Positions 16,719-24,178 of a stretch of 64,000 nucleotides of DNA are shown here, piece after piece. Made by a program: the position numbers and the translations under genes. Where the stretch lies: contig CAMCWM010000001.1 of NCBI GenBank assembly GCA_945882215.1, positions 123,042 through 187,041 on the forward strand, in the 5' to 3' direction. The notes beneath the pieces are model-generated. The model was not told where the DNA came from and searched no databases. It worked only from the letters and a program-made list of their open reading frames with translations. This DNA is from Akkermansia muciniphila. Its GTDB lineage: Bacteria; Verrucomicrobiota; Verrucomicrobiia; Verrucomicrobiales; Verrucomicrobiaceae. Numbering within the stretch: the first letter of the stretch is position 1; each line of letters starts with the position of its first letter.

Positions 16719-18206
16719 TCACTTGCGGGATGAAGCCGGTCTGTTCGCGGCGCGGAACGTGAATAGATCGGCATCGCGGAGCTGTAACTCCAGGCGGATG
16801 ATTTTGCCTTTGAGTTCACCGAGCGATTTGCCGTTCCATTTCACCTCATGGGCCACGCTGTCGCCGTTGAAACCAGGCATGTCATCGTAATCGAAGCCTG
16901 CGATGGGTTTGCGCTTCTCATCCGACACGCGTACTTTCATTTCACCAGTGTGTGCATCCGCATTCACGATCAAATCGCCGCCGGGCCAGCGAATCTGGCG
17001 TGTGCAGACCACGCCGCCTCCCTTCGGGCCGTGGAGCGAGACGAATCCTTCTTTGCGCAGCTTCGCGAGGCCGATGCTGCCATCACGCTCGGGGATGCCG
17101 TGCGGGCCATCCCAACCCGCGTAGTAGAGCCACCATTCGTCGCCGATTTCGATCCAGTCGGGACTGCCGAAGACCATGCCGTCGTCCCATGAATCCGCAG
17201 GGCCGAGGTCGATGAGATGCGGACGAGCGGGCAGGCGCTCGAAGGTGACACCATCGCGGCTCCAGGCGAGTTCGGTCCAGATGTCGCTGTTGAGTTTGAA
17301 GGACCACACGAAGCCAAACGTGATGCCAGCGTGATAGCGCGCGGGCATGCCGTAGAAACGATTGAAGCCGCGCTCCAGATCGAGTTCATCGGGGATCAGC
17401 ACGCTCTGCGGAGAGACTTCCCATTTGGTCCAGAGGTCTTTGCCAGCGACACGTGAGATACGACGCGATTCACCGGTGTTGAGGATGCCTTCCTGACCTG
17501 CGAGGTAGCGATCCTTCGCGCGACAAAACATCGCGTATTCGCCGCGCACAGGGTCGAAAATGACGCTGTTCACGGTGTCGCTGGAGATGTCGAGCACCTG
17601 GGTGTCGCTCGTCTTGTCCCAATGAATGCCGTCCTGCGAACCGACGACGTGGATGCCATTCTCGCCGCGTTTTCCACCCGAGGTGTGATACGCCATCACA
17701 TAGCGGAAGCCACGTCGCGCAGACTCGGGCAGTTCCAAAATTTGCTGCCCACTAGCGCGAAAGTCGGCGCTGCCGCGCCAGACAATGTTGTTCGCCTTGG
17801 TGCCCTTCCATTCATACAGGCCGAGTTCGGGCCGTGTCCAGGCGAGGCCATCTTTCGACTCGGCATAAGCGATGCCGTAGGCTGACTTGTCGTCGTCCTC
17901 CGTGCCGCGCACATGCGTCTGATACCAGAGCTTAAAGGTGCCCGTGTCTGCATCGCGCACGACGGATGCGTAACCGCAGCCGCCGACGATCAGCGGATTG
18001 CCCGCGTGCTTCTTCGGCACATGAAACGCCCGCACGACCTCCTCGGTCTTCATCTTGAAGGACCAGCGGTTGTCCACGATGTGGTCGTCGATGAAGAACT
18101 GCGGCGCGTGGCCAATTTCGACAGGTTCCTGCGGCGGAGCGGTCACAGCAATCGACGCCCCGAGGTGGAGCGCGATGACACAGGTGAGTGAGGGTTGCAG
18201 CTTCAT
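16719..18206 (-). CDS. Exported five-bladed beta-propeller glycosidase-like protein (GH43/GH32-like)
   Basis: The 495-residue protein has a signal peptide MKLQPSLTCVIALHLGASIAVTA. Repeated propeller strands occur: 'FKLWYQTHVRG', 'GIAYAESKDGLAWTRPELGLYEWKGTKANNIV', 'GIHVVGSQDGIHWDKTSDT', 'TELAWSRDGVTFERLPARP' and 'DEWWLYYAGWDGPHG'. The early 'PQFFIDDHIVDNRW' is a common opening in this planctomycete/verrucomicrobial family. These proteins are annotated as glycosyl hydrolase family 32/43-like, although catalytic carboxylates are not obvious here. The gene lies 38 bp upstream of the frameshifted glycosidase on the same strand, so the two probably form a catabolic operon with the SGNH hydrolase and ppnP. 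Confidence 0.75.
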   Translation of the reverse strand: MKLQPSLTCVIALHLGASIAVTAPPQEPVEIGHAPQFFIDDHIVDNRWSFKMKTEEVVRAFHVPKKHAGNPLIVGGCGYASVVRDADTGTFKLWYQTHVRGTEDDDKSAYGIAYAESKDGLAWTRPELGLYEWKGTKANNIVWRGSADFRASGQQILELPESARRGFRYVMAYHTSGGKRGENGIHVVGSQDGIHWDKTSDTQVLDISSDTVNSVIFDPVRGEYAMFCRAKDRYLAGQEGILNTGESRRISRVAGKDLWTKWEVSPQSVLIPDELDLERGFNRFYGMPARYHAGITFGFVWSFKLNSDIWTELAWSRDGVTFERLPARPHLIDLGPADSWDDGMVFGSPDWIEIGDEWWLYYAGWDGPHGIPERDGSIGLAKLRKEGFVSLHGPKGGGVVCTRQIRWPGGDLIVNADAHTGEMKVRVSDEKRKPIAGFDYDDMPGFNGDSVAHEVKWNGKSLGELKGKIIRLELQLRDADLFTFRAANRPASSRK

Positions 18207-18306
18207 GGTGGTCTCCGGCCCTGTGAACGTCGGGACACGGGATGCTCTCTCGCCGGATGCCTGTCCGAAGGAAGATCGGCCAGCAGCGCATCGTTACCAT
18301 GGCACC

Positions 18307-18879
18307 ATGAAAACGACCACACTCATCATCACCGGCCTCGCAATCGCCTGCGGGGGATTTGCCCAAGAATCGAAGGAAAACCCGAAACAAGCGTTGCAGA
18401 ACCTGATGGAACGCGCCCGCGATGCCAAGGCCGCCGGGCGCCTCGACGAGGCGAAGGAACTCGCGGAGCAGGCGGAAAAACTCCAGCGTGAGCTTCAGGG
18501 CCACGACGGTGTGAAAAAACCGGAGAAGCACGCGGAAAAACATCCGGGCAAGGACATGCCCCACTTCAAAGGCCCAGAGGCCGAGCGCCTGCAGCACATC
18601 ATGCAGGCCGTGGAGCATCTGCATATCGCTGGTCTGCATGAACCGGCCAAAAACATCGAGGAGATCGCCCAAAACATGCGCCGTGAACTGGAGGAACGCA
18701 TGAAGCGGGAACAGGCCGAGGCCCATGGCAAGGAAGGCAAACACCCTGGCGAGCTGAAAGCCCACGCCGAGCTGGAAGAAATGCGCCAGCAAATGCGCCG
18801 GATGGCAGAAATGATCGAGCAGCTTCAGGCGGAACTCAGGAAGCGTGACCCGGACAAGATTCAGCCGCTGAACAAATAA
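18307..18879 (+). CDS. Exported helical/coiled-coil protein of unknown function
   Basis: The protein has 190 residues from the ATG at 18307; the track's longer ORF from 18055 runs back through the divergent glycosidase gene. The signal is MKTTTLIITGLAIACGGFAQ. The mature protein is very charged and His/Lys/Glu-rich, with long helical stretches (LMERARDAKAAGRLDEAKELAEQAEKLQRELQGH and LEEMRQQMRRMAEMIEQLQAELRKRD) expected to form coiled coils. A His-rich middle (KKPEKHAEKHPGKDMPHFKGPEAERLQHIMQAVEHLHIAGLHEP) could bind metal. Similar proteins are frequent in Verrucomicrobiota; no function is known. Confidence 0.7.
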   Translation: MKTTTLIITGLAIACGGFAQESKENPKQALQNLMERARDAKAAGRLDEAKELAEQAEKLQRELQGHDGVKKPEKHAEKHPGKDMPHFKGPEAERLQHIMQAVEHLHIAGLHEPAKNIEEIAQNMRRELEERMKREQAEAHGKEGKHPGELKAHAELEEMRQQMRRMAEMIEQLQAELRKRDPDKIQPLNK

Positions 18880-18902
18880 CGGACTGCCAACAGTGACGTG
18901 AG

Positions 18903-19727
18903 TCAGCGCGGAATTTGGGCGGCGGCCTCACGACGGGCGAAAAATTCTCGTCTGGAGGCAAGCATCTCTTGAAACTTCTCCTCACGGACGACCTCGGCGC
19001 TGCCGTCGAGTCGTGCGATCACGCGCCAACCATTGGAGCTGGGTCGGGACGACCAGACCAGGGGCAGATCGCCATAGTCGGTATCACGCAGGCCCGCTCC
19101 GGCATAAACGAGCGGCTCCAATGGCATGCCGCGATCCACGGTGGCCCAGAAGATGCGGGAATCAGAAACGATTTCCGGCATCATCTCAGCGCAGACCTCG
19201 GGGAACTTGCCGTCATGCGCGCTGGCATACTGCCGCGCTGCTATGACGACCTGTCTGGCATTGTTCATCGCCTTCATATGCGGTCCCACGCCAGCCATCT
19301 CGATCCAACCGGGCAGCCGAAACAGCCAGCCTGTTTGATGCACGATGCCCACGGCGGCAATGCTGGTGCTGAACATCACGACAAGCATGCCGCACCACGT
19401 CAGGGTCCAGCGCCAGGGCCAGCACAGCGGTGCGCGCAAGCGTGACATGAGCCATTGCAGCCCGATCATTCCCAGCACCAGCGCCCCCAGTGAGCATAGC
19501 AGGAGTTCGACATTCATTTCTGTCTGCGGAACAACCCTGACGAGATAAAACATCCAACCGATCAACAAGTGAACGGGCAGTTGCAACAACACGATCGACT
19601 CCATCGCGATCTCGATCACCAGCACGACCAGAAACAGGACGAGAATGACATATAGCACTCCTTTGACTAGCCTGGCCAGAACACTGGCCCAAGCTGCTCT
19701 CTGGGGAGGCATTTCCGGCTCACTCAC
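18903..19727 (-). CDS. Membrane protein with C-terminal pseudopilin-like soluble domain
   Basis: The protein has 274 residues from a GTG at 19727 that overlaps the upstream stop (GTGA). The track's start at 19808 lies inside the upstream gene. Four hydrophobic helices (LVKGVLYVILVLFLVVLVIEIAM, LLQLPVHLLIGWMFYLVRVV, ELLLCSLGALVLGMIGLQWL, TLTWCGMLVVMFSTSIAAVGIV) are followed by 'NARQVVIAARQYASAHDGKFPEVCAEMMPEIV' and '...WRVIARLDGSAEVV'. The latter resembles the soluble half of the type II pseudopilin/DUF1559-like proteins common in this phylum, without their N-terminal pilin helix. The neighbour upstream has the same kind of tail. Function unknown. Confidence 0.65.
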   Translation of the reverse strand: MSEPEMPPQRAAWASVLARLVKGVLYVILVLFLVVLVIEIAMESIVLLQLPVHLLIGWMFYLVRVVPQTEMNVELLLCSLGALVLGMIGLQWLMSRLRAPLCWPWRWTLTWCGMLVVMFSTSIAAVGIVHQTGWLFRLPGWIEMAGVGPHMKAMNNARQVVIAARQYASAHDGKFPEVCAEMMPEIVSDSRIFWATVDRGMPLEPLVYAGAGLRDTDYGDLPLVWSSRPSSNGWRVIARLDGSAEVVREEKFQEMLASRREFFARREAAAQIPR

Positions 19728-20344
19728 GGCCCGAACTCCTTCCGCACACGTTCGTCGAGTTCGTCGCCATTCATTAGCACCACCGAACCATCGGCGAGCA
19801 GTGCCCAACGCGTGGCTCCATAGGTCGCCGGTTCATAGACGAGCACGCGGTTGGCAGGCCCAAAGGTGAGTCCGGGTATGTAAATGAGCCAGTGGCCGTC
19901 GGGATGCGCGCCCTTCCACAAGGCCGTGTTGAAATCACTCACATAAGCATGCGTGGGCAGCTTGCCCTCATGTTTGCCAGCGTAATCGCGCAAGGAATCG
20001 CGCAGGATTTCCATCCCGCGTTTGCGTGCGGCGTCGAGCCACGGTTTGGGATCGCGCTCCGGCGTCTGGAGCTTGTAGGTGATGCCCTGTTTCGCCCAGG
20101 CTCCGGGCGTCATCAGCTCGCGTGCGCCCGAAATCATCGTGAGGATGAAGTAGAGAAACAGCCCCACCACGACGAGCAGCGCGATCGAACGTCGGAACGT
20201 CAGCCGGGGCATCCACGCAAAGTCCTTGGCCAGAAGATTCCAGAGCCAGCGGAAAATCACCGCGCAGAGCAGATAGACGAAGATGAAGAAGGAAATCACA
20301 TCCAGACGGGCCTTGGCCACGTCGGACAGTTGAGGCGAGGACAT
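19724..20344 (-). CDS. Membrane protein with pseudopilin-like soluble domain, coupled to the next gene
   Basis: The protein has 206 residues from the ATG at 20344 (MSSPQLSDVAKARLDV). The track's start at 20398 adds an unconvincing leader. Two membrane helices (VISFFIFVYLLCAVIFRWLWNLL and SIALLVVVGLFLYFILTMISGA) precede a soluble domain with 'MEILRDSLRDYAGKHEGKLPTHAYVSDF' and 'RWALLADGSVVLMNGDELDERVRKEFG'. The '(Y)A..H.GK.P' plus 'ADGSV' pattern matches the downstream neighbour and DUF1559/pseudopilin-like proteins. The stop overlaps the next start, so the two probably act together at the inner membrane. Confidence 0.65.
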   Translation of the reverse strand: MSSPQLSDVAKARLDVISFFIFVYLLCAVIFRWLWNLLAKDFAWMPRLTFRRSIALLVVVGLFLYFILTMISGARELMTPGAWAKQGITYKLQTPERDPKPWLDAARKRGMEILRDSLRDYAGKHEGKLPTHAYVSDFNTALWKGAHPDGHWLIYIPGLTFGPANRVLVYEPATYGATRWALLADGSVVLMNGDELDERVRKEFGP

Positions 20345-20456
20345 TCCTGCCCATGCCGAGCTCTCGTAGCAAGCAGGACGACCGCCGTTGTGTTCCAAAA
20401 ACTCATGCCCGCAGGCTATCTGGAAGCCGGATCACGATACAAGCATGATTTTGCCC

Positions 20457-21185
20457 TCACTCCCACACGCCCAGCTTCACGAGCTGCTTTGTCGCGGCAC
20501 CGGCCCAGTCGCGATTGGCGGCGGGGCTGGCAGGACTGGGGTGGAGGACGCGTCCGGTTTTGAAATCACCGTTCATCGCGTCTTTGGCGCGTAGCGCACG
20601 TTCTTCGGCGAAAGCGCCGACACCGATGACCCATTCGGGCTGCAAGGCGGTGATGACGGCGCGGAGATGCGCATCGCACGCGGCTTCCATCGCAGTTGTT
20701 TCGGCGGCGGGGAGTTTGTCGGGCGTGTGATTGCGACCGCTGGCCTCAATGAAGACGAGCGGGCAGTAATTCGCGACGAAGTGTTCTTGGAAAAAGGCCT
20801 CCGCCTTGCCAAAGCGCTGCGCAAACAGGCCCCACAGCCGCCGACCGCTGACTTCGGACTGCGGGCAGTCGAAACCGACGACGGGCCGTTTCGGGTGCTC
20901 GCGTTCCGGTTTGCCAACGGGCTCGTTGATGCCCATCCAGTCACGCACGGCAGCGATTTCGCCAAAAGGGACGCCGGTTTGTGTCATGCCGAAAGGGCCG
21001 GGATTCATGCCAACGAGAACGACACGCTTCGTGGTGCTGCCAAAGCGTCGCAGGTAGGCCTCGTGCGGCGACCAGGCATAGTCGAGAGGCTGATAGACGT
21101 ATTCGACCGGCGCGGCGAAACGCAGCGGGCGCAGGGTTTCGCGCAGGGTCTGGGCGGCGGAGATCAGGGCATTGGCGGGCATCAC
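20457..21185 (-). CDS. Single-strand-selective uracil-DNA glycosylase, SMUG1 type
   Basis: SMUG1 removes uracil and oxidised pyrimidines from DNA at the start of base-excision repair. The 242-residue protein matches animal SMUG1 closely in its motifs: 'VGMNPGPFGMTQTGVPFGEIAAVRDWMGI', 'HPKRPVVGFDCPQSEVSGRRLWGLF' and 'NYCPLVFIEASGRNHTPDKL'. It also has 'VIGVGAFAE' and the C-terminal active-site loop 'LHPSPASPAANRDWAG'. Bacterial SMUG1 homologues are sparse and best known from Verrucomicrobiota and a few other groups, which fits the suggested host. The start could be the first or second of two adjacent ATGs (21185 or 21182). The gene stands alone. Confidence 0.93.
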   Translation of the reverse strand: MMPANALISAAQTLRETLRPLRFAAPVEYVYQPLDYAWSPHEAYLRRFGSTTKRVVLVGMNPGPFGMTQTGVPFGEIAAVRDWMGINEPVGKPEREHPKRPVVGFDCPQSEVSGRRLWGLFAQRFGKAEAFFQEHFVANYCPLVFIEASGRNHTPDKLPAAETTAMEAACDAHLRAVITALQPEWVIGVGAFAEERALRAKDAMNGDFKTGRVLHPSPASPAANRDWAGAATKQLVKLGVWE

Positions 21186-21271
21186 GGCATGAGATGGCGG
21201 AAGGCTGTCGCGTCAAGAGGTGCAAAAAGAACTCGTATCCACAGGCGCGTCCGCTAAAGTTTGCGCCCGTG

Positions 21272-22240
21272 ATGCGACACTATCTGAGCTTCGGAATCCT
21301 GACGGCTGCCTGCATGGTGGTTTCGTCGTTGTCGGCGGAAAACGTCAAGATCGTGCTCAAAAACGGCGCGGAGCTGCGCGGCGAGGTGCTCAAGGAACGT
21401 GACGATGCCGTGGTGCTCGATCTCGGCCATACCGTGCTCACCGTGCCGCGCACGGAGATTTCCATTCTGGAAAAAGCGAACGCCGCCGCCAAAACCGCCG
21501 CCGTGCAGGGCGAGGACATCTATTTCGTCGAACCCGGACGCGAGGCCATGACCGTGGAAAAGAACGTCCAGCGCGTGGCGGAGTCCGTGGTGCAGATTCA
21601 AACGGCCTCAGGCCTCGGCTCCGGCTTCATCATCAACAAGCTCGGTTATGTGATCACGAACCAGCATGTGATTGCTGGCGAGCGCGAGATCACCGTGGTG
21701 GTGTATCGCAAGAAACCCGACGGGCTGGAGAAACAGCAGTTCACCAAGGTGAAGATCATCGCGATGAACGGTTTTCTCGATCTCGCCATTCTCCAGATCG
21801 AAGATCCGGCCGCCGCATCACTGCCATTTGTGCCGATGGGCGATTCCGAAACGCTCACACAGGGTCAGGACGTGTTCGCCATCGGCAGTCCGCTCGGTCT
21901 GGAGCGCTCGGTATCGAAGGGCATCGTGAGCATCCGTGCGCGTGAAAACGGCGGACGCTGGTACATTCAAAGCACGACGCAGATCAATCCCGGCAACTCC
22001 GGCGGTCCGCTTTTCAACGCACGCGGCGAAGTCGTCGGCGTGAACAACATGAAAGCAGCCGGCGTCGGCGTCGAAGGGCTCGGCTTCTCGATCCCCTCGA
22101 ACGTGCTGAAGCTCTTCCTGAAAAATCGCGAGGCCTTTGCCTTCGATCCACGCAATCCGAACAGCGGCTTCCGCTACCTGCCGCCGCCATCTCCGCCGGT
22201 GGAAAAATCAAAACCGGAATCTGTAACCACCAGCGGCTGA
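21272..22240 (+). CDS. Exported trypsin-like serine protease (HtrA-like, no PDZ domain)
   Basis: The 322-residue protein has a signal peptide MRHYLSFGILTAACMVVSSLSA, which favours the ATG at 21272 (an in-frame GTG lies 3 bp upstream). A small N-terminal beta module (KIVLKNGAELRGEVLKERDDAVVLDLGHTVLTVPRTEI) precedes the S1C protease. The triad is intact: H132 (VITNQHVIAG), D170 (FLDLAILQIED) and S243 (QINPGNSGGPLF). The end is Pro-rich and has no PDZ domain, unlike DegP/DegS. It should act in the periplasm on misfolded or specific protein targets. It contrasts with the inactivated protease domain in the SHD1 protein at 8.9 kb. Confidence 0.9.
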   Translation: MRHYLSFGILTAACMVVSSLSAENVKIVLKNGAELRGEVLKERDDAVVLDLGHTVLTVPRTEISILEKANAAAKTAAVQGEDIYFVEPGREAMTVEKNVQRVAESVVQIQTASGLGSGFIINKLGYVITNQHVIAGEREITVVVYRKKPDGLEKQQFTKVKIIAMNGFLDLAILQIEDPAAASLPFVPMGDSETLTQGQDVFAIGSPLGLERSVSKGIVSIRARENGGRWYIQSTTQINPGNSGGPLFNARGEVVGVNNMKAAGVGVEGLGFSIPSNVLKLFLKNREAFAFDPRNPNSGFRYLPPPSPPVEKSKPESVTTSG

Positions 22241-22276
22241 TTCCGCAGTACCTGTCGGACCCTATCTCAAACCTCC

Positions 22277-24106
22277 ATGAAACGCGCCCCCCTCGTCCTC
22301 TCCTTGCTGCTTGCAAGCATCCTTCCCGCCTCCGCCGCCGACCGGCTGGAGCAATGGTACAACCTCATGCCGAAAGACACCGCCGGTGTCATCGCCGTTA
22401 GAAACACGCCCGAGCTGCTCGCCGACTGGGACAAGAGCAGCTACGCCAAATTCATGCAGGATGACGAGGCGAGGCGCTGGATGGCGCCGATGCGCAAAGA
22501 GGGAGAAACGCCGTGGGACAAGTTCTTCAAGGATCACTACGGCAGCGGCATGTATGACACGCTGAAGGACTACCCGGGAGCGGTAGTCAGCTTCCTCGTG
22601 CTGAATGACTTCGCCGAGTTCGGGAAGAACCCGCCCAACGTCTCGCTCTGTGAACTGGGCGGCAAGCAGCAGGAGATCGAGGCGCACAAGGCCGCCGAAG
22701 TTGAGGGGGAGAAGAAGGACAACGCCAATCTCAAGCTCAGCAGCACCGACATCGGCGGCGTGAGCGTCCAGATCGCCACATCGGGCGATCCTGCGGACGA
22801 CGCCTGCTTCACCTCATGGGCGATCGTGGGAGACGTGATGATCGAGTCCACCTCGCGCAAGCTGATGGAATACATGATCGGCGCCCTCAAAAACGGCGCG
22901 GGCGATCCTCCCGGCGTCGCGCGTGAGCACCTCACCCGCATCGGCCAGCTCACCAACGGCGGCGGCGACATGATGCTCTACTTCAATGGCGTGAAAATGC
23001 TCGAACTCGGCGAGAAGATGATTGCCGCCGAGGAGAAAAAGAAACAGGACGACGACAAGCCTGCCGCAGGCATGAGCTTCAACATCAAGCCAAAGCAGAT
23101 CATGGACATGCTCGGCGCGCAGGAGTTGCAGGCCATCGCATTCACCATGGAATTGCAGGATGCCCAGTCACGCATGGATGTGACGATCCTGCACCCGCAG
23201 AAGCCCGCCGGCATCCTTTCCATCATGCGCGGCACCAGCAACGAGGTGACACTGCCCGCCTTCATTCCCGCCGGCATCCTGACCGCCAGCGTCGCCCGCA
23301 TGGACTTCGGCACCATATATGACGCGATCCTCGGCATGATCTCCAAGCTGGGCCCGATGGCCATGATGGTCACCATGCAAATCCCACAACTCGAAGCGCA
23401 GATGGGCTTCAAGATTCGCGATGATCTCTTTGGCAGCCTCTCCGATGAAATCATCCAGGTGCAGGACGGTGATGGCACCAAGGACAGCCAGGTCATGGGC
23501 TTCAAGGTCAAGGACGCCGACAAGCTCGGTGGCGCGCTCGAAGGCCTCAAACGTTTCGCTGGAGCCGGCTTCGGCGCCTTTGAGGAGAGCGACTTCCTCG
23601 GCTTCACCATCAACACGCTCAAGACCACGCAGACCGCCAACGCCGCCACCGAGATCGCCTACTGCAACACCGGCAAATACCTCCTCATCTCTGTCGGCAC
23701 GCAGGACACGCTGAAAAAAATCCTCGGTCGCATGAAGGATCCCTCGGGCCCCAGCATCTGGGACGATGCGCACGTGCAGAACCTCCTCTCGCTCGCACCC
23801 AAGAACTACAGCGGCGTCGGTGTCACGGATGCAGGCCGCCTGCTCAACATGGTCGCCACTGCCGCAGCCGCGCTCGAAAGCAAGGCAGGCGGCAAGGCCG
23901 CCGCAGCCAAGAAAAAGGGCCCCGGCAAGAAGGCCCTCGCTCCCGAAGAACCCACCACCACCGCGGCATCCGGCGGCTGGTTTGACTCCGGTGCACGGCC
24001 CTCGAACGAAACCTTCCAGCGTTACTTCGGCAGCCTGCTCAGCGCCAGCTACTCGCACCCGGATGCGATCCAGATGCATTACCTGACCACACCCGTGGAG
24101 AAGTAA
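22277..24106 (+). CDS. Large exported protein of unknown function
   Basis: The 609-residue protein has a signal peptide MKRAPLVLSLLLASILPASAA. It opens 'DRLEQWYNLMPKDTAGVIAVRNTPELLADWDKSSYAKFMQDDEARRWMAP', typical of a verrucomicrobial/planctomycete family of secreted proteins described only as hypothetical (DUF3352-like by pattern, low certainty). Several beta-rich repeats follow. Near the C-terminus is a low-complexity Ala/Lys/Pro linker (ESKAGGKAAAAKKKGPGKKALAPEEPTTTAASGG) before the last domain (RPSNETFQRYFGSLLSASYSHPDAIQMHYLTTP). It lies 36 bp downstream of the protease gene and may share its transcript. Confidence 0.7.
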   Translation: MKRAPLVLSLLLASILPASAADRLEQWYNLMPKDTAGVIAVRNTPELLADWDKSSYAKFMQDDEARRWMAPMRKEGETPWDKFFKDHYGSGMYDTLKDYPGAVVSFLVLNDFAEFGKNPPNVSLCELGGKQQEIEAHKAAEVEGEKKDNANLKLSSTDIGGVSVQIATSGDPADDACFTSWAIVGDVMIESTSRKLMEYMIGALKNGAGDPPGVAREHLTRIGQLTNGGGDMMLYFNGVKMLELGEKMIAAEEKKKQDDDKPAAGMSFNIKPKQIMDMLGAQELQAIAFTMELQDAQSRMDVTILHPQKPAGILSIMRGTSNEVTLPAFIPAGILTASVARMDFGTIYDAILGMISKLGPMAMMVTMQIPQLEAQMGFKIRDDLFGSLSDEIIQVQDGDGTKDSQVMGFKVKDADKLGGALEGLKRFAGAGFGAFEESDFLGFTINTLKTTQTANAATEIAYCNTGKYLLISVGTQDTLKKILGRMKDPSGPSIWDDAHVQNLLSLAPKNYSGVGVTDAGRLLNMVATAAAALESKAGGKAAAAKKKGPGKKALAPEEPTTTAASGGWFDSGARPSNETFQRYFGSLLSASYSHPDAIQMHYLTTPVEK

Positions 24107-24111
24107 GGCTC

Positions 24112-24174
24112 GATGCTTGATGCTGGTTTCTGGATGTCTGCATCGAGCATCAATTATCTAGCATCCAGCATCAC
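24112..24174. repeat. GATGCTN heptad array, inverted pair (nine 7-bp units)
   Basis: The 72-bp gap between two genes is almost entirely nine consecutive 7-bp units in one register: GATGCTT GATGCTG GTTTCTG GATGTCT, then GCATCGA GCATCAA TTATCTA GCATCCA GCATCAC. The second five are the reverse complement orientation of the first four, so the array can fold on itself. It starts 5 bp after one stop codon and ends 4 bp before the next ATG. The same 7-bp periodicity with a different unit (GATTGCG) occurs at 40.3-40.8 kb and 42.6 kb. Confidence 0.85.
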
Positions 24175-24178
24175 TCCC

